Numbered from the stretch's first letter, positions 40,352 to 53,211 are shown. The stretch: DNA of 64,000 nucleotides from Escherichia sp. ESNIH1 (GCA_002918705.1 PQKR01000005.1:345799-409798); one strand, 5' to 3'. Made by a program: numbers and translations. Notes: generated by a model not told the origin, from the sequence alone.

Positions 40352-41215
40352 TTAAACCGCAGACGCGCCACCGACGATTTCGGTGAGTTCCTGAGTTATG
40401 CTGGCCTGACGAGCTTTGTTGTACACCAACTGCAACTCTTTAATCAGGCTACCGCCGTTATCGGTTGCGGCTTTCATCGCCACCATACGCGCGGCCTGCT
40501 CGCTGGCCAGGTTTTCTACAACACCCTGATACACCTGCGACTCGACGTAACGACGCAGCAGGGTATCCAGCAGCGCTTTCGGATCGGGCTCGTACAGGTA
40601 ATCCCAGGCCTTATGTTTCAGCTCATCATCCTCTGATGCCGGCAGCGGCAGCAGCTGGGTGATGGTCGGAGACTGGGACATGGTGTTGATAAATTTGTTA
40701 CTGACGATGTAAAGCTTGTCCAGACGACCTTCGTCGTAGGCTTGCAACATCACTTTTACCGGGCCGATCAGTTCGGACAGGGAAGGGTTATCCCCCATGC
40801 CGGTTACCTGAGCAACAACGTTGCCGCCTACGGAGTTGAAGAACGAGACGCCCTTGGAGCCGATCATCGCGAGTTCGCTCTGAACGCCCTTATCGGACCA
40901 CGCTTTCATATCCGCCAGCAGTTTTTTGAACAGGTTAATGTTCAAGCCACCGCACAGGCCACGGTCGGTAGACACCACCAGGTAGCCCACGCGCTTAACG
41001 TCGCGTTCTTCCAGGTAAGGGTGCTTATATTCCAGATTACCGTGAGCAAGGTGACCAATCACTTTGCGCATGGTGTCTGCATAAGGACGGCTGGCTGCCA
41101 TTCTGTCCTGCGATTTACGCATTTTGGAAGCGGCGACCATCTCCATCGCTTTAGTGATCTTCTGCGTGTTCTGGACGCTTGCGATCTTACTACGTATCTC
41201 TTTTGCGCCGGCCAT
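40352..41215 (-). CDS. atpG: ATP synthase gamma subunit
   Basis: The 287-residue rotor shaft of F1. The N- and C-terminal helices ([20 protein letters not shown] and [19 protein letters not shown]) form the coiled coil that turns inside the alpha3beta3 ring. The middle contains the conserved DRGLCGGLN segment. Confidence 0.98.
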   Translation of the reverse strand: MAGAKEIRSKIASVQNTQKITKAMEMVAASKMRKSQDRMAASRPYADTMRKVIGHLAHGNLEYKHPYLEERDVKRVGYLVVSTDRGLCGGLNINLFKKLLADMKAWSDKGVQSELAMIGSKGVSFFNSVGGNVVAQVTGMGDNPSLSELIGPVKVMLQAYDEGRLDKLYIVSNKFINTMSQSPTITQLLPLPASEDDELKHKAWDYLYEPDPKALLDTLLRRYVESQVYQGVVENLASEQAARMVAMKAATDNGGSLIKELQLVYNKARQASITQELTEIVGGASAV

Positions 41216-41265
41216 GAGCTTCTCCTCAATGCCTTGCGGTCTGCCCTAAGACAGACCGCCAGACG

Positions 41266-42807
41266 TTACCAGGACTGGGTTGCTTTGAAGGAATCGAGGA
41301 TGCCTTTCAGCTTGCCTTCGATTTCGTCGTTATAGCCACCGGACTGGTTGATCTCTTGCATCAGCGGAGCGTGGTCACGGTCAACGTAAGCCAGCAGAGC
41401 GGCTTCGAAGCTACCGATTTTCGCCAGTTCCACATCTTCGAGGTAACCGCGTTCAGCCGCGAACAGCACCAGGCCCTGCTGCGCAACAGACATTGGAGCG
41501 TACTGTTTCTGCTTCAGCAGCTCGGTCACTTTCTGACCGTGGCTCAGCTGTTTACGGGTTGCTTCATCCAGATCGGATGCGAACTGGGAGAATGCTGCCA
41601 GTTCACGATACTGTGCCAGCGCGGTACGAATACCACCGGACAGTTTCTTGATGATCTTGGTCTGAGCTGCACCACCCACACGGGATACGGAGATACCCGG
41701 GTTAACCGCCGGACGAATACCGGAGTTAAACAGGTTGGTTTCCAGGAAGATCTGACCGTCGGTAATCGAGATTACGTTGGTCGGAACGAACGCGGAAACG
41801 TCACCCGCCTGGGTTTCAATGATCGGCAGCGCGGTCAGGGAGCCGGTTTTACCTTTTACTTCACCTTTGGTGAAGTTCTCAACGTACTCAGCGTTTACGC
41901 GGGATGCGCGCTCCAGCAGACGGGAGTGGAGGTAGAACACGTCGCCCGGGAAGGCTTCACGTCCTGGCGGACGACGGAGCAGCAGGGAGACCTGACGGTA
42001 AGCAACGGCCTGTTTGGACAGGTCATCGTATACGATCAGCGCATCTTCGCCGCGGTCGCGGAAGTATTCGCCCATTGCGCAACCGGCATACGGAGCCAGG
42101 TACTGCAGCGCAGCAGATTCAGACGCAGTCGCCACCACAACGATGGTGTTGGACAGTGCGCCGTGCTCTTCCAGTTTGCGAACCACGTTAGCAATGGTGG
42201 ACGCTTTCTGGCCGATAGCCACGTACACACATTTGATGCCGGAATCACGCTGGTTGATGATCGCATCGATTGCCATCGCGGTTTTACCGGTCTGACGGTC
42301 ACCGATGATCAGCTCACGCTGGCCACGGCCGATTGGGATCATGGCGTCAACGGATTTATAACCGGTCTGTACCGGCTGGTCGACGGACTGACGATCGATT
42401 ACGCCCGGTGCAATAACTTCGATAGGCGAGAAGCCATCGTTATCAACCGGACCTTTACCGTCGATTGGCGCACCCAGGGTGTTCACCACGCGACCCAGCA
42501 GGCCACGGCCGACCGGCACTTCCAGAATACGGCCAGTACACTTCACCTTCATGCCTTCGGCGAGGTCAGCATACGGACCCATTACTACGGCACCTACGGA
42601 GTCGCGCTCCAGGTTCAGTGCGATAGCGTAACGGTTACCCGGCAGGGAGATCATCTCACCCTGCATACAGTCAGCAAGACCGTGGATACGGATAACACCG
42701 TCACTTACAGAAACAATAGTACCTTCGTTGTGAGCTTCACTCACAACATTGAACTGAGCAATGCGCTGCTTGATCAGTTCGCTGATTTCGGTGGAATTCA
42801 GTTGCAT
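41266..42807 (-). CDS. atpA: ATP synthase alpha subunit
   Basis: The non-catalytic nucleotide-binding F1 subunit, 513 residues. It begins [19 protein letters not shown] and carries the P-loop [11 protein letters not shown] near residue 169 and the arginine-finger region [10 protein letters not shown]. It follows atpH after 12 bases. Confidence 0.99.
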   Translation of the reverse strand: MQLNSTEISELIKQRIAQFNVVSEAHNEGTIVSVSDGVIRIHGLADCMQGEMISLPGNRYAIALNLERDSVGAVVMGPYADLAEGMKVKCTGRILEVPVGRGLLGRVVNTLGAPIDGKGPVDNDGFSPIEVIAPGVIDRQSVDQPVQTGYKSVDAMIPIGRGQRELIIGDRQTGKTAMAIDAIINQRDSGIKCVYVAIGQKASTIANVVRKLEEHGALSNTIVVVATASESAALQYLAPYAGCAMGEYFRDRGEDALIVYDDLSKQAVAYRQVSLLLRRPPGREAFPGDVFYLHSRLLERASRVNAEYVENFTKGEVKGKTGSLTALPIIETQAGDVSAFVPTNVISITDGQIFLETNLFNSGIRPAVNPGISVSRVGGAAQTKIIKKLSGGIRTALAQYRELAAFSQFASDLDEATRKQLSHGQKVTELLKQKQYAPMSVAQQGLVLFAAERGYLEDVELAKIGSFEAALLAYVDRDHAPLMQEINQSGGYNDEIEGKLKGILDSFKATQSW

Positions 42808-42819
42808 GCTCCAGTCCCC

Positions 42820-43353
42820 TTAAGACTGCAAGACGTCTGCGAGGCGTTCAAGACGGCCGCGTACGCTGCCATCAATGACCATATCACCCGCACGGATGAT
42901 AACGCCTGCCATTACAGACTTATCGATTTTGCAATTCAGCTTCACTTTGCGTGACAGACGTTTTTCCATCGCGACGCTGATTTTCGAAAGCTGTTCTTCA
43001 CTCAGTGCGGTTGCCGAGGTGACTTCAACCTCAGCGGTAGCCTCGCTGGCTGCACGCAATTGAATAAACTGCTCAAGAACATCAGGAAGCGCATTCAGAC
43101 GACCGTTCTCTGCCATCACCCTAATCAGGTTCTGGCCGTTGGCGTCCAGCTGCTCTCCACATACTGCGATAAACGACTCAGCGAGCGTTTCCGGTGCCAT
43201 CGCACCGGAGAGAAGCTCTGCCATTTGTTCGTTTTTTGTCACCTCGGCGGCAAACGCCAGCATATCCTGCCAGCGCTCGACGCTCTGGTGTTCGACGGCA
43301 AAGTCAAAAGCTGCTTTGGCGTAGGGGCGAGCTACCGTAACAAATTCAGACAT
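42820..43353 (-). CDS. atpH: ATP synthase delta subunit
   Basis: A 177-residue peripheral-stalk subunit at the top of F1 that joins the alpha subunits to the b dimer. The N-terminal helical bundle ([17 protein letters not shown]) and the C-terminal domain with [16 protein letters not shown] are typical. It begins 14 bases after atpF. Confidence 0.98.
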   Translation of the reverse strand: MSEFVTVARPYAKAAFDFAVEHQSVERWQDMLAFAAEVTKNEQMAELLSGAMAPETLAESFIAVCGEQLDANGQNLIRVMAENGRLNALPDVLEQFIQLRAASEATAEVEVTSATALSEEQLSKISVAMEKRLSRKVKLNCKIDKSVMAGVIIRAGDMVIDGSVRGRLERLADVLQS

Positions 43354-43367
43354 CAGCCCCTCCCTCC

Positions 43368-43838
43368 TTACAGTTCAGCGACAAGTTTGTCCACGATGTC
43401 GCTGTTAGCAGCTTCATCCACGGAACGTTCGATGATCTTCTCGGCGCCAGCAACAGCCAGAACGGCGACCTGCTTACGCAGCTCTTCGCGAGCGCGCTTA
43501 CGTTCGGCATCAATTTCTGCCTGCGCCTGCGCCACGATTTTAGTACGTTCCTGCTCTGCTTCGGTTTTGGCTTCGTCCAGGATCTGGGCACGGCGTTTGT
43601 TCGCCTGCTCAATGATTACCTGGGCTTCCGCTTTCGCCTTTTTCAGCTGGTCGGTCGCGTTGGCCTGTGCAAGGTCCAGATCCTTTTTAGCTCGTTCAGC
43701 AGAAGCAAGACCGTCAGCAATCTCTTTTTGACGTTTTTCGATGGCAGCAATCAACGGCGGCCATACATACTTCATGCAGAACAGAACGAAAAGGACAAAC
43801 GCGATGGCCTGGCCGAGGATTGTTGCGTTAAGATTCAC
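43368..43838 (-). CDS. atpF: ATP synthase b subunit
   Basis: A 156-residue peripheral-stalk subunit. One N-terminal membrane helix ([20 protein letters not shown]) is followed by a long charged coiled coil rich in Ala, Glu and Lys that dimerises and reaches F1. Confidence 0.98.
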   Translation of the reverse strand: MNLNATILGQAIAFVLFVLFCMKYVWPPLIAAIEKRQKEIADGLASAERAKKDLDLAQANATDQLKKAKAEAQVIIEQANKRRAQILDEAKTEAEQERTKIVAQAQAEIDAERKRAREELRKQVAVLAVAGAEKIIERSVDEAANSDIVDKLVAEL

Positions 43839-43888
43839 AGCACAATGCCTCTTATCTAGTTAACGTTCTGATATTGCCCGTAAAATCA

Positions 43889-44168
<280 letters not shown>

Positions 44169-44189
44169 GTAGTAGTGTTGGTAAAAAAA

Positions 44190-45397
<1,208 letters not shown>

Positions 45398-46011
45398 CAC
45401 GTTTTTACTCCTGCTCACTTCGAGGTATGTCGCGTGTCGTATAAAACGTTCTTTATGGCTCGGAGTCAAGCATCAAAAAGCGAGCAAATTATACGGTGCG
45501 GCCTCGTGATTTCAAACAATAAGTAGCAAAAAGGTGAATAAATGTTTAAATAAATTTCCCGAGCGCTATTTTTTCACTTTCAGACAAACTGTGAGCGCTA
45601 GTGCAAATTTGCTAATTGCGCGCCAACACTGATGTTAAAGCGTGCATCAGATCACAATTTGAACATTTCCGGTCGGGACATATTATTGATGATAAGAAAT
45701 TCTATTGACTCATCTTTTTGATATTTTTGATGAATCTTATCCACTCTTTTTAAAACAGCCCGATATACAATAAAAACGTTTTATTGACATTCTTAATAAA
45801 TATTTAACATCTCTGTAAAATCGATTTGGCTGATTTTTAGCAGCCTGATACTTTCCCTGTTGACTATTTTCACGGTTAAGCAAAATATGAGGTTAACAGC
45901 TGGAAAAGTCACAGTAAATTTATGGTTAAATCCTGAAAAATCTTCCGCTGCTTTGTTTAGCTTTTTTTAACAGATTCTCTACAGCGGAAAATTGCCATTT
46001 TTTGATAAAAA
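45398..46011. other. AT-rich spacer between atpI and rsmG
   Basis: This ~610-base region carries the atp promoter near its atpI end. The remainder (about 45520-46010) is strongly AT-rich, with many T-runs on both strands, and shows no convincing gene, terminator or repeat. The corresponding gidB-atpI spacer of E. coli is similarly long. Confidence 0.6.
45487..45514 (-). promoter_or_regulatory. sigma-70 promoter of the atp operon
   Basis: On the minus strand TTGAAA (45509-45514) and TATAAT (45487-45492) are 16 bases apart, about 90 bases before atpI. The flanking sequence CACCGTATAATTTG resembles the E. coli atpI promoter. Confidence 0.85.
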
Positions 46012-46635
46012 TTAAAGCGAGTTTGCCTTAACGATCACTAAATGACGTTCCCCTTCCAGCTGAGGAACGCGAAGTTTCACTACGGAATCCACGCTGAACC
46101 CGGGCGGCAGTTGGGCAATTTCGTCATCAGGCAGCAGGCCCTTCAGCGCATAGAAACGCCCCTCCCCTGCCGGCAGGTGGTGACACCAGCTGACCATATC
46201 GTTGAGCGAGGCAAAGGCGCGGCTGATAACGCCATCAAACGGCGGCTCGGCCGGGAACGCCTCTACGCGGCTCTGTACCGGCGCGATATTATCAATCTTC
46301 AGCTCATGCTGCACCTGGCGCAGAAAGCGGATGCGTTTGCCAAGGCTGTCCAGCAGCGTAAAGTGCGCATGGGGCAGAACGATAGCTAACGGCACGCCCG
46401 GCAGCCCAGGTCCTGTTCCTACGTCGATAAAGCGCGTTCCGGTCAGATGAGGGGCGACCACTACGCTGTCCAGAATGTGGCGGATGAGCATCTCGTTCGG
46501 ATCGCGTACCGAAGTGAGGTTGTACGCTTTATTCCATTTGTGGAGCATATCGACATAGGCCACCAGCTGCTGTTTCTGGTGATCGGTGAGCGAAATGCCT
46601 GCGTCGTTGAGCAGACGAGAGAGTTTGTTGAGCAC
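46012..46635 (-). CDS. rsmG: 16S rRNA m7G527 methyltransferase RsmG
   Basis: This enzyme methylates N7 of G527 in 16S rRNA; its loss gives low-level streptomycin resistance in E. coli. The 207-residue protein has the SAM-binding motif [16 protein letters not shown] and the downstream [10 protein letters not shown] segment. It follows mnmG on the same strand after a spacer with two facing REP palindromes. Confidence 0.97.
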   Translation of the reverse strand: MLNKLSRLLNDAGISLTDHQKQQLVAYVDMLHKWNKAYNLTSVRDPNEMLIRHILDSVVVAPHLTGTRFIDVGTGPGLPGVPLAIVLPHAHFTLLDSLGKRIRFLRQVQHELKIDNIAPVQSRVEAFPAEPPFDGVISRAFASLNDMVSWCHHLPAGEGRFYALKGLLPDDEIAQLPPGFSVDSVVKLRVPQLEGERHLVIVKANSL

Positions 46636-46660
46636 GGTAGTTACCTGTCTAAAATTGAGT

Positions 46661-46739
46661 TGCCCGGTGGCGCTGCGCTTACCGGGCCTACAAATGCTAT
46701 GGGTTCGGTAGGCCCGGTAAGCGTTAGCGCCACCGGGCG
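46661..46739. repeat. paired REP elements (BIME) between mnmG and rsmG
   Basis: TGCCCGGTGGCGCTGCGCTT plus ACCGGGCCTAC and, 17 bases on, GTAGGCCCGGTAAGCGTTAG plus CGCCACCGGGC are inverted copies. Together they form a large hairpin typical of bacterial interspersed mosaic elements. Confidence 0.88.
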
Positions 46740-46753
46740 TTAGCCCTGATAGA

Positions 46754-48643
46754 TCAGGCGCTGCGGCGCAGCATACCCTGTTTCTTCAGCCAGACCAGCA
46801 GAATGGAGATGGCGGCAGGGGTGATCCCAGAGATGCGTGATGCCTGGCCAATGGATGACGGTTTGTGATCGTTAAGCTTGGCGATCACCTCGTTGGAGAG
46901 ACCGCTCACCTGACGGTAGTCCAGCGTCGCTGGCAGGATAGCGCTTTCGTTACGCAGCTGCTTTTCAATCTCATCCTGCTGGCGGGCGATGTAGCCTTCG
47001 TATTTAACCTGGATCTCTACCTGCTCAGCGGCCTGCGGATCGTCAAGGCCTGGCGCAAACGGCGAGAGGTTGACCATTTCGCTGTAGGTCATCTCCGGAC
47101 GGCGCAGCAGATCCTCACCGTTGGCTTCGCGAGACAGCGGCGCGCTGAGGATAGCATTCACTTCGTCAACCTGCCCAGAGTGAGGGTGCACCCAGATATC
47201 CTTCAGACGCTGACGCTCACGCTCAATGCGCTCCAGCTTCTCGTTGAAGCGCGCCCAGCGCTGGTCGTCGACAAGCCCCAGCTCGCGGCCTGCGGCAGTC
47301 AAACGCAGGTCGGCGTTATCTTCACGCAGCATCAGACGATACTCGGCGCGGGAGGTAAACATCCGGTACGGCTCTTTGGTACCCAGGGTGCAGAGATCGT
47401 CCACCAGCACACCCAGGTAAGCCTGATCGCGGCGCGGCGCCCAGCCCTCTTTCTCGGCAGAGAAGCGGGCAGCGTTAAGACCTGCCAGCAGACCCTGCGC
47501 AGCGGCTTCTTCGTAGCCGGTGGTGCCGTTGATCTGTCCGGCAAAGAAGAGGCCCTGGATAAACTTGCTCTCCAGCGTCGGCTTCAGGTCACGCGGATCG
47601 AAGAAGTCATACTCGATGGCATAGCCCGGACGAACAATCTTCGCGTTCTCCATTCCCTGCATGGAGCGGACAATCTGCATCTGTACGTCAAACGGCAGGC
47701 TGGTGGAGATGCCGTTCGGGTAAACTTCGTTTGAGGTCAGCCCTTCCGGCTCCAGGAAGATCTGGTGCTGGTTACGATCGGCAAAGCGCATCACCTTGTC
47801 TTCGATCGACGGGCAGTAGCGTGGCCCGATCCCCTCGATCACCCCGGCGTACATCGGGCTGCGATCGAGGTTATTGCGGATCACGTCATGGGTTTTCTCG
47901 TTGGTGTAGGTGATGTAGCACGGTACCTGGCGCGGATGCTGGTCAACGCTGCCCATGAACGAGAAGACCGGCAGCGGGTTATCGCCATGCTGCTGGGCCA
48001 GAACGCTAAAGTCGATGGTACGGGCGTCAATACGCGGCGGCGTACCGGTTTTCAGGCGGTTTACGCGCAGCGGCAGCTCACGCAGGCGGCGCGAGAGTGA
48101 AATGGACGGCGGATCGCCTGCCCGGCCACCGCTGTAGTTATCCAGCCCGATATGAATTTTGCCGTCGAGGAAGGTACCGACCGTCAGCACCACCGACTTC
48201 GCACGGAATTTGAGGCCCATCTGGGTTACCGCACCGACAACACGATCGTTTTCGACGATCAGATCCTCAACCGCCTGCTGGAAGATCATCAGGTTCGGCT
48301 GGTTCTCCAGCGCGGTGCGTACTGCCTGGCGATAGAGCACGCGATCCGCCTGAGCACGGGTCGCCCGCACGGCGGGGCCTTTGCTCGCGTTTAGTATCCT
48401 AAACTGAATGCCCGCCTGATCGATCGCGGTGCCCATCAGCCCGCCCAGCGCGTCCACTTCTTTTACCAGGTGTCCTTTCCCAATACCACCGATTGCCGGG
48501 TTGCAGGACATCTGCCCCAGCGTGTCGATATTGTGTGTCAGAAGGAGGGTCTGCTGACCCATACGTGCAGCGGCCATTGCAGCCTCGGTACCTGCATGAC
48601 CCCCGCCAATGATGATGACGTCAAAAGGATCCTGATAAAACAT
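46754..48643 (-). CDS. mnmG: tRNA uridine-5-carboxymethylaminomethyl synthase MnmG
   Basis: The FAD-dependent partner of MnmE in modifying U34 of tRNAs. The 629 residues begin with the FAD-binding motif [20 protein letters not shown]. The family signatures [16 protein letters not shown] and [17 protein letters not shown] are present, with a helical C-terminal domain that binds MnmE. It lies immediately left of oriC, as gidA does in E. coli, and its transcription runs away from the origin. Confidence 0.98.
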   Translation of the reverse strand: MFYQDPFDVIIIGGGHAGTEAAMAAARMGQQTLLLTHNIDTLGQMSCNPAIGGIGKGHLVKEVDALGGLMGTAIDQAGIQFRILNASKGPAVRATRAQADRVLYRQAVRTALENQPNLMIFQQAVEDLIVENDRVVGAVTQMGLKFRAKSVVLTVGTFLDGKIHIGLDNYSGGRAGDPPSISLSRRLRELPLRVNRLKTGTPPRIDARTIDFSVLAQQHGDNPLPVFSFMGSVDQHPRQVPCYITYTNEKTHDVIRNNLDRSPMYAGVIEGIGPRYCPSIEDKVMRFADRNQHQIFLEPEGLTSNEVYPNGISTSLPFDVQMQIVRSMQGMENAKIVRPGYAIEYDFFDPRDLKPTLESKFIQGLFFAGQINGTTGYEEAAAQGLLAGLNAARFSAEKEGWAPRRDQAYLGVLVDDLCTLGTKEPYRMFTSRAEYRLMLREDNADLRLTAAGRELGLVDDQRWARFNEKLERIERERQRLKDIWVHPHSGQVDEVNAILSAPLSREANGEDLLRRPEMTYSEMVNLSPFAPGLDDPQAAEQVEIQVKYEGYIARQQDEIEKQLRNESAILPATLDYRQVSGLSNEVIAKLNDHKPSSIGQASRISGITPAAISILLVWLKKQGMLRRSA

Positions 48644-48729
48644 GGTGATTTGCCTCGCGTAGAGCGGTTAGAAAGTGGATGGGTGCCTGGGCGGTGGATT
48701 CTACTCAACTTTAGCCCGTCGAGAAAGAG

Positions 48730-49010
48730 CCGGGATCCTGACTATTAAAAAGAAGATCTTTTTTATTTAAGATCTGTTTTATTATGATCTCTTATTAGGA
48801 TCGGCATGCCCTGTGGATAAGCCGGATCCTCTTATTAAGATCAACGTGTTATTGAGGATCGTTTGCTGTGAAAGATCGGTGATCCCACGCCGTATAAGCT
48901 GGGATCAAAAAGGCGGGTTATGCACAGGTGAAACTTTAAACAAACCTTATACCGTGGATAACTACCGGTTGATCAACGCTTTTAACCAGAGTTACCCACA
49001 GCTGATCGCA
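48730..49010. other. oriC: chromosomal replication origin oriC
   Basis: The region between mnmG and mioC aligns with E. coli oriC. The AT-rich 13-mers are GATCTTTTTTATT (48755), GATCTGTTTTATT (48771) and GATCTCTTATTAG (48786). DnaA boxes are R1 TGTGGATAA (48812-48820), R2 TTATGCACA (48918-48926), R3 CGTGGATAA (48953-48961) and R4 TTACCCACA (48992-49000). R4 differs by one base from the strong consensus TTATCCACA. From 48733 to 49048 there are 16 GATC sites for Dam/SeqA. The strict spacing between boxes is kept. Confidence 0.97.
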
Positions 49011-49016
49011 CGATCT

Positions 49017-49466
49017 TTACACTTCTTTCAGTAAATTGATCCACGATCCCAACCAAATTTCGGCCGGATCCTCCGGAATCTCATGTTCGAGGACGTTGAT
49101 CCTTAGCGTCTCGCCGATCTGTTTTGCCTGGCAGCCTTTTAATATCTCTTCCAGCTTCTCAATGGCACCACAGAAGGTGTCGTACTCACGGCTACCGAGA
49201 CCCACTGCGCCAAAGCGAACCTGGGAGAGATCCGGCTGCTGCTCCTGCAACTCTTCATATAAAGGCAGGATGTTATCCGGCAGATCCCCCGCGCCATGCG
49301 TGGAGGAGATCAGCAGCCATACGCCATCGGTAGGAAGATCCTCAAGCAGAGGCCCATGCAGCGTGGTGGTAGAGTAGCCTGCATCTTCCAGCTTCTCAGC
49401 CAGATGTTCTGCAACGTATTCCGCGCCGCCCAGCGTACTGCCGCTGATGAGAGTAATGTCTGCCAT
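49017..49466 (-). CDS. mioC: flavodoxin-like protein MioC
   Basis: A 149-residue FMN-binding protein that in E. coli supports biotin synthase activity in vitro. The phosphate loop is SGSTLGGAEYVAE and the second FMN loop SSTHGAGDLPDN. I chose the ATG at 49466 (MADITLIS), five codons inside the longest frame, matching E. coli. Its transcript runs into oriC. A near-consensus DnaA box (TTTTCCACA on the minus strand, 49527-49535) lies in its promoter region, as in E. coli. Confidence 0.96.
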   Translation of the reverse strand: MADITLISGSTLGGAEYVAEHLAEKLEDAGYSTTTLHGPLLEDLPTDGVWLLISSTHGAGDLPDNILPLYEELQEQQPDLSQVRFGAVGLGSREYDTFCGAIEKLEEILKGCQAKQIGETLRINVLEHEIPEDPAEIWLGSWINLLKEV

Positions 49467-49556
49467 GATGATCCGCTCCAATGAGTTAGAGCGGTATTGT
49501 ACGCTGTGAATGGGCTGGGATCTACCTGTGGAAAATGTGGTGATTGTTTTGCCCGA

Positions 49557-50015
49557 TTAAGGGCGGATGGTGCGCATAATCGGGTTCTGCAGGGAGATCA
49601 GCGTCTCGGTGGACTGGATCTCATCAATTGTTTGGATCTTGTTGATAAGTACCTGCTGCAGGGCGTCGATCGAACGGCACATCACCTTAATAAAGATACT
49701 GTAGTGGCCAGTGGTGTAGTAGGCCTCGGTGACCTCTTCCAGGCTCTCCAGCTTCGCCAGCGCTGACGGGTAGTCTTTGGCGCTCTTGAGGATAATGCCG
49801 ATAAAGCAGCAGACGTCATAGCCGAGCTGTTTCGGGCTGACATCAATGCGCGCACCGGTGATGATGCCCGCCTGCTTCATCTTCTCTACCCGTACGTGGA
49901 TGGTCCCGGGGCTGACGCCAAACTGCTTCGCCAGTTCGGCATAGGCCGTACGGGCATTGGCCATCAGCGCCTCCAGAATGCCTCGGTCGAGGTTGTCGAT
50001 CTGGTAACTTTCCAT
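49557..50015 (-). CDS. asnC: Lrp/AsnC-family regulator AsnC
   Basis: A 152-residue regulator that in E. coli binds asparagine and activates the divergent asnA. The N-terminal helix-turn-helix (AYAELAKQFGVSPGTIHVRVEKM) and C-terminal RAM ligand-binding domain (VCCFIGIILKSAKDYPSAL) are intact. The asnA gene is missing: only 36 bases separate this start from the viaA stop. The regulator has therefore lost its usual divergent target and its own promoter region is altered. Confidence 0.96.
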   Translation of the reverse strand: MESYQIDNLDRGILEALMANARTAYAELAKQFGVSPGTIHVRVEKMKQAGIITGARIDVSPKQLGYDVCCFIGIILKSAKDYPSALAKLESLEEVTEAYYTTGHYSIFIKVMCRSIDALQQVLINKIQTIDEIQSTETLISLQNPIMRTIRP

Positions 50016-50051
50016 AATGTTCAGCCGTTATTATTCAGTATTGAGTTGAGG

Positions 50052-51503
50052 TTAACGCTTCCAGCGGCGCAGCAGGCGGCTGCGCATACCGGTGTCAAAG
50101 CGCCAGATATGATCGAAAATACGCATGATCCCCGGCTTGCCGTGGGCAGACATCGCCACCGCGTGAAAACGGTGCTGATGCACCTGCTGTAGCGTTTTGA
50201 TCTGATTGACCACTTCATCCGGCAGGCGCTGGGCGATAAAGTCCGAGATCACTACCGCGTCGGCATCCGCCCACTCGCCGCCCTGCATCCGCTCGATCAC
50301 GGCGCGAAAGCAGCTGGCGAGATCGGTCCCGCCGCGAAAGCGCTGGCTCAGGAAGCGGATCGCCTCCTCTAACCCCTGCGATCCCGAAAGCTCATAGCGT
50401 ACCACCTCGCTGGAAAACAGCATGATATAGCAGCGCCGGTTATCTGCCAGCGCCACGCGCATTAGCGCCAGGCAGAACGCCTTGGCACACTGTTCGTTAA
50501 AGCCGCCCATTGAACCAGAGGTATCGACGCAGATAATAAAGGGCCCGCGCGGCTGCTCATCGACGCTTTGATGCACCACCGGACGCTGGGTGATCTTCTC
50601 CCGCCAGGCGTCACCGTGCAGGCGGTAGGTGAGAAGCTGCTTCTCCACCAGCCGACGGTAGAACTCATACTCCAGCTCGGTGATCCCCAGCGTGGCAAGC
50701 TCAGGCGGCAGCAGGCGCAGTATGTCATCGCTCTGTTGCAGGCCGTCCACCTGCTCCGGCACCGAGGCCGGCTCGCGTACCAGCGTGCGGAAGGTCTCCA
50801 TCGGCGAATCTTTTTTCGGTACCGATTTCGCCTCCCGGGAACGACCAAGCTGCTCGGCCAGCTGTTTCAGCTCCGGCTGCTCGGCAAGAAAGTCACCGTA
50901 GCGGACGATAAGCTGATAGTCACCGCGCTTTAGCTGCCCGGCGCTCATGTCCCACAGCCGCCCGGCGGCGTTCTCATTCTCGATAAGCACCGACTCCAGT
51001 TGGCCGCTTAGCTTCATGCGCTCCTGAACTTCGCTCAGTAGCTGGTCGCGCTCCTCCTCCAGCAGTTGTTGGTTGAGCGTCGTCGCCTGCACTACCAGGC
51101 TCAGCCGCCAGCGCTGTAAAAAGAGGGTATGCAGCGCAGGGGTAAGGGTAGGGTTATCGGCGACCAGCTGGCTGGCCTGCTCGGCATAGGGCGAGTGCAC
51201 CTTCGCCAACAGGGTGAGGATCTGCGGAAGCTGGACAATAAACTGCGGCGTCGCCAGCAGCTGGGTCTGCTGGTAGCAGAGAAACTCCTCGGTAAGCTCC
51301 GGTGGGACCGCCGTCTCCTTTAGCCTGCTTCTTAGCGCCTCTCGCCAGCGGGGAACGTCATCGGTAATGGCGCGCCTGAGCCGGGGAAACTTTTCAAAGA
51401 ACACCGCCAGCTGCGGCGAGGCCAGCAGGGCGACGATCAGCTCCTCTATCAGCCCCTCTTCACCCACCGCCAGCATCACGTTCAGCGTATCGAGGGTGAT
51501 CAT
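50052..51503 (-). CDS. viaA: ViaA, VWA-domain partner of RavA
   Basis: A 483-residue protein with a helical N-terminal part and a C-terminal von Willebrand A domain. The metal-binding MIDAS motif is DTSGSM (near residue 325), with the later threonine in RGGTDL. In E. coli it stimulates the RavA ATPase and affects respiratory complexes and aminoglycoside sensitivity. Its ATG overlaps the ravA stop by four bases. Confidence 0.96.
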   Translation of the reverse strand: MITLDTLNVMLAVGEEGLIEELIVALLASPQLAVFFEKFPRLRRAITDDVPRWREALRSRLKETAVPPELTEEFLCYQQTQLLATPQFIVQLPQILTLLAKVHSPYAEQASQLVADNPTLTPALHTLFLQRWRLSLVVQATTLNQQLLEEERDQLLSEVQERMKLSGQLESVLIENENAAGRLWDMSAGQLKRGDYQLIVRYGDFLAEQPELKQLAEQLGRSREAKSVPKKDSPMETFRTLVREPASVPEQVDGLQQSDDILRLLPPELATLGITELEYEFYRRLVEKQLLTYRLHGDAWREKITQRPVVHQSVDEQPRGPFIICVDTSGSMGGFNEQCAKAFCLALMRVALADNRRCYIMLFSSEVVRYELSGSQGLEEAIRFLSQRFRGGTDLASCFRAVIERMQGGEWADADAVVISDFIAQRLPDEVVNQIKTLQQVHQHRFHAVAMSAHGKPGIMRIFDHIWRFDTGMRSRLLRRWKR

Positions 51504-52993
51504 TGCCGAGCCTGTTTGATCTGCGCGCCGACGTCCTGCAGGCTGGCCTCAATGCGCCCTAACCAGTCGCTGTGAATAAACAGGCACTTCTGCTGTTCGC
51601 TGAAGCGGGTATGCTGCTGGTGCCATGTATTATCCAGCGCTTCGAGCTGCTGAGTGATCTCCTCCGGTACGTTCTCCTGAGAGGTGCCGGGCAGCGCCAG
51701 CCGGGAGGCCTGCAGGCTGACGTCGCGAACGATCAGGTGCAGGGTGGCATCCACCTCCATATTGAGCACCTGGGCAAAGCCAATGCCGTTAAGCTTGCCG
51801 CGGATCTCTCCGCCCTTCATCAGCCACTGCTCCAGCGGGGCGCGTTCGAGAGTAATATGCACCACCTGCATATCGTGTAGCTTGAGCGGCTGCTGGAGCA
51901 ACAGGGTCAGCGTATCGTCGCTGATGTCCGGGGGCAGTTCGTAGTGTGGACGCCGGCTGAACATGCCGCTCTGGCGCTGCACTTTGAGGGCGGTCTTGTC
52001 GCTCTGCTGCTGCTGAAGCTGGATACGCCGTTGGGCAATGGCGCCCAGCTGGACCAGCATGGCCTGCTGCTGCCAGGCGTGTCCGGTCATCAATATGTCG
52101 ACCTGCTGGGCGAGCAGCTCCCGGCTCTGGGCGTCATGCCACAGGCAATCTTTTAGCAGGATAAGATCGATGGGGGATACTGCATCGCGCCCGCAGAAGA
52201 AGGCGCTGGCCTGCAGCAGGCGGATCGCCTTTTTCCAGCGTCGGTCAGAGACGTAGGGGGCATGGGGAAGGTTATCCAGCTGCTGGCGCAGCATGAAGAT
52301 CAGCTCGAATACTGCATCGGGCAGGGTGATATGGCCTATCTCCTGCTGCCACTGCTGATACTCTTCGTCCGTCACCTGTAGCGAGGCCGGAACCGGGTTA
52401 TCGTTCTCATCCTGCTGGCTGACCAGCATTGCACGGAAGTTTCCTTTATCCTGCACTTTGTCCAACCAGAGGCGGATCAGCATACGGTCGTAAAGCGCCT
52501 CCAGGCTGCTGTCGGCTTCAGGGAGTTCATTGGACGCTGCCACCAGCAGGCGCATCGGGATCTTCTCTTCCGTGGCGCCGTTGCGGAATCGTCGTTCATT
52601 GATGGCAGTCAGCAGGGTATTCAGAATAGCGGGACCGGCTTTCCAGATTTCGTCCAGGAAGACGATCTCTGCCTCCGGAAGATAACCTGCGGTCAAACGC
52701 TCGTAGCGCCCTTCATCTTTTAGCGCCTGGATCGACAGCGGACCAAAAACTTCTTCCGGCGTCGAAAAGCGGGTCATCAGGTATTCAAAGGCGCGAGCAT
52801 GCTGAAAGGCAAACTTTAGTCGACGGGCAATGAGGCTTTTTGCAATACCGGGCGGACCAAGAAGAAATACACTCTCCCCGCTGAGTGCAGCCAGCAGGCA
52901 CAGGCGGATAGCGTGGCTACGCTCATACAGCCCTTTTTCCAGTGCGCTGCTGAGACGGGAAATTCTTTCTGCTAATAAATGTGAGTGAGCCAT
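51500..52993 (-). CDS. ravA: MoxR-type AAA+ ATPase RavA
   Basis: A 497-residue ATPase forming hexamers that bind the lysine decarboxylase LdcI and, with ViaA, act on respiratory enzymes. Walker A is GPPGIAKS, Walker [10 protein letters not shown], and sensor 1 lies in [13 protein letters not shown]. The ATG at 52993 ([12 protein letters not shown]) matches E. coli; an upstream frame extension of 13 residues is not favoured. It heads the ravA-viaA operon, divergent from kup. Confidence 0.97.
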   Translation of the reverse strand: MAHSHLLAERISRLSSALEKGLYERSHAIRLCLLAALSGESVFLLGPPGIAKSLIARRLKFAFQHARAFEYLMTRFSTPEEVFGPLSIQALKDEGRYERLTAGYLPEAEIVFLDEIWKAGPAILNTLLTAINERRFRNGATEEKIPMRLLVAASNELPEADSSLEALYDRMLIRLWLDKVQDKGNFRAMLVSQQDENDNPVPASLQVTDEEYQQWQQEIGHITLPDAVFELIFMLRQQLDNLPHAPYVSDRRWKKAIRLLQASAFFCGRDAVSPIDLILLKDCLWHDAQSRELLAQQVDILMTGHAWQQQAMLVQLGAIAQRRIQLQQQQSDKTALKVQRQSGMFSRRPHYELPPDISDDTLTLLLQQPLKLHDMQVVHITLERAPLEQWLMKGGEIRGKLNGIGFAQVLNMEVDATLHLIVRDVSLQASRLALPGTSQENVPEEITQQLEALDNTWHQQHTRFSEQQKCLFIHSDWLGRIEASLQDVGAQIKQARQ

Positions 52994-53141
52994 AATTGTT
53001 CTGCATCCTTTCGCCGCTGTATCGGTGGACAAAAGTGAGTATACGTTTCAACAAGGGCTTGTAATAGACGGAATAATGCCTTCGTATTCTTTGCGCCAGG
53101 ATAACCCTGTCGCATTTAGGGCTTCGATTTATTGAAGAATC

Positions 53142-53183
53142 ATGCATACTGTGCGCTTTTGTGGGCCAAGGGACTAAGCGCAC
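53142..53183 (+). promoter_or_regulatory. hairpin and 11-residue ORF in the kup leader
   Basis: GTGCGCTT (53151-53158) and AAGCGCAC (53176-53183) form an 8-bp stem 28 bases before the kup ATG. The short frame MHTVRFCGPRD runs from 53142 to the stop at 53175-53177, inside the hairpin. No ribosome-binding site of note precedes it. The arrangement could be a leader control element, but this is speculative. Confidence 0.3.
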
Positions 53184-53211
53184 ACTTGTCATCCATACAA
53201 AAGATTAGTCT

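Noticed and set aside
41356..42954. 532-codon open frame on the plus strand opposite atpA and atpH
   Set aside because: It is antisense to two intact atp genes, with a composition typical of shadow frames (rich in His, Arg and Gln).
46661..46739. Repeated palindromes that could be mistaken for a CRISPR array
   Set aside because: They are two inverted REP units without regular spacers and with no cas genes; other copies are scattered singly through the window.
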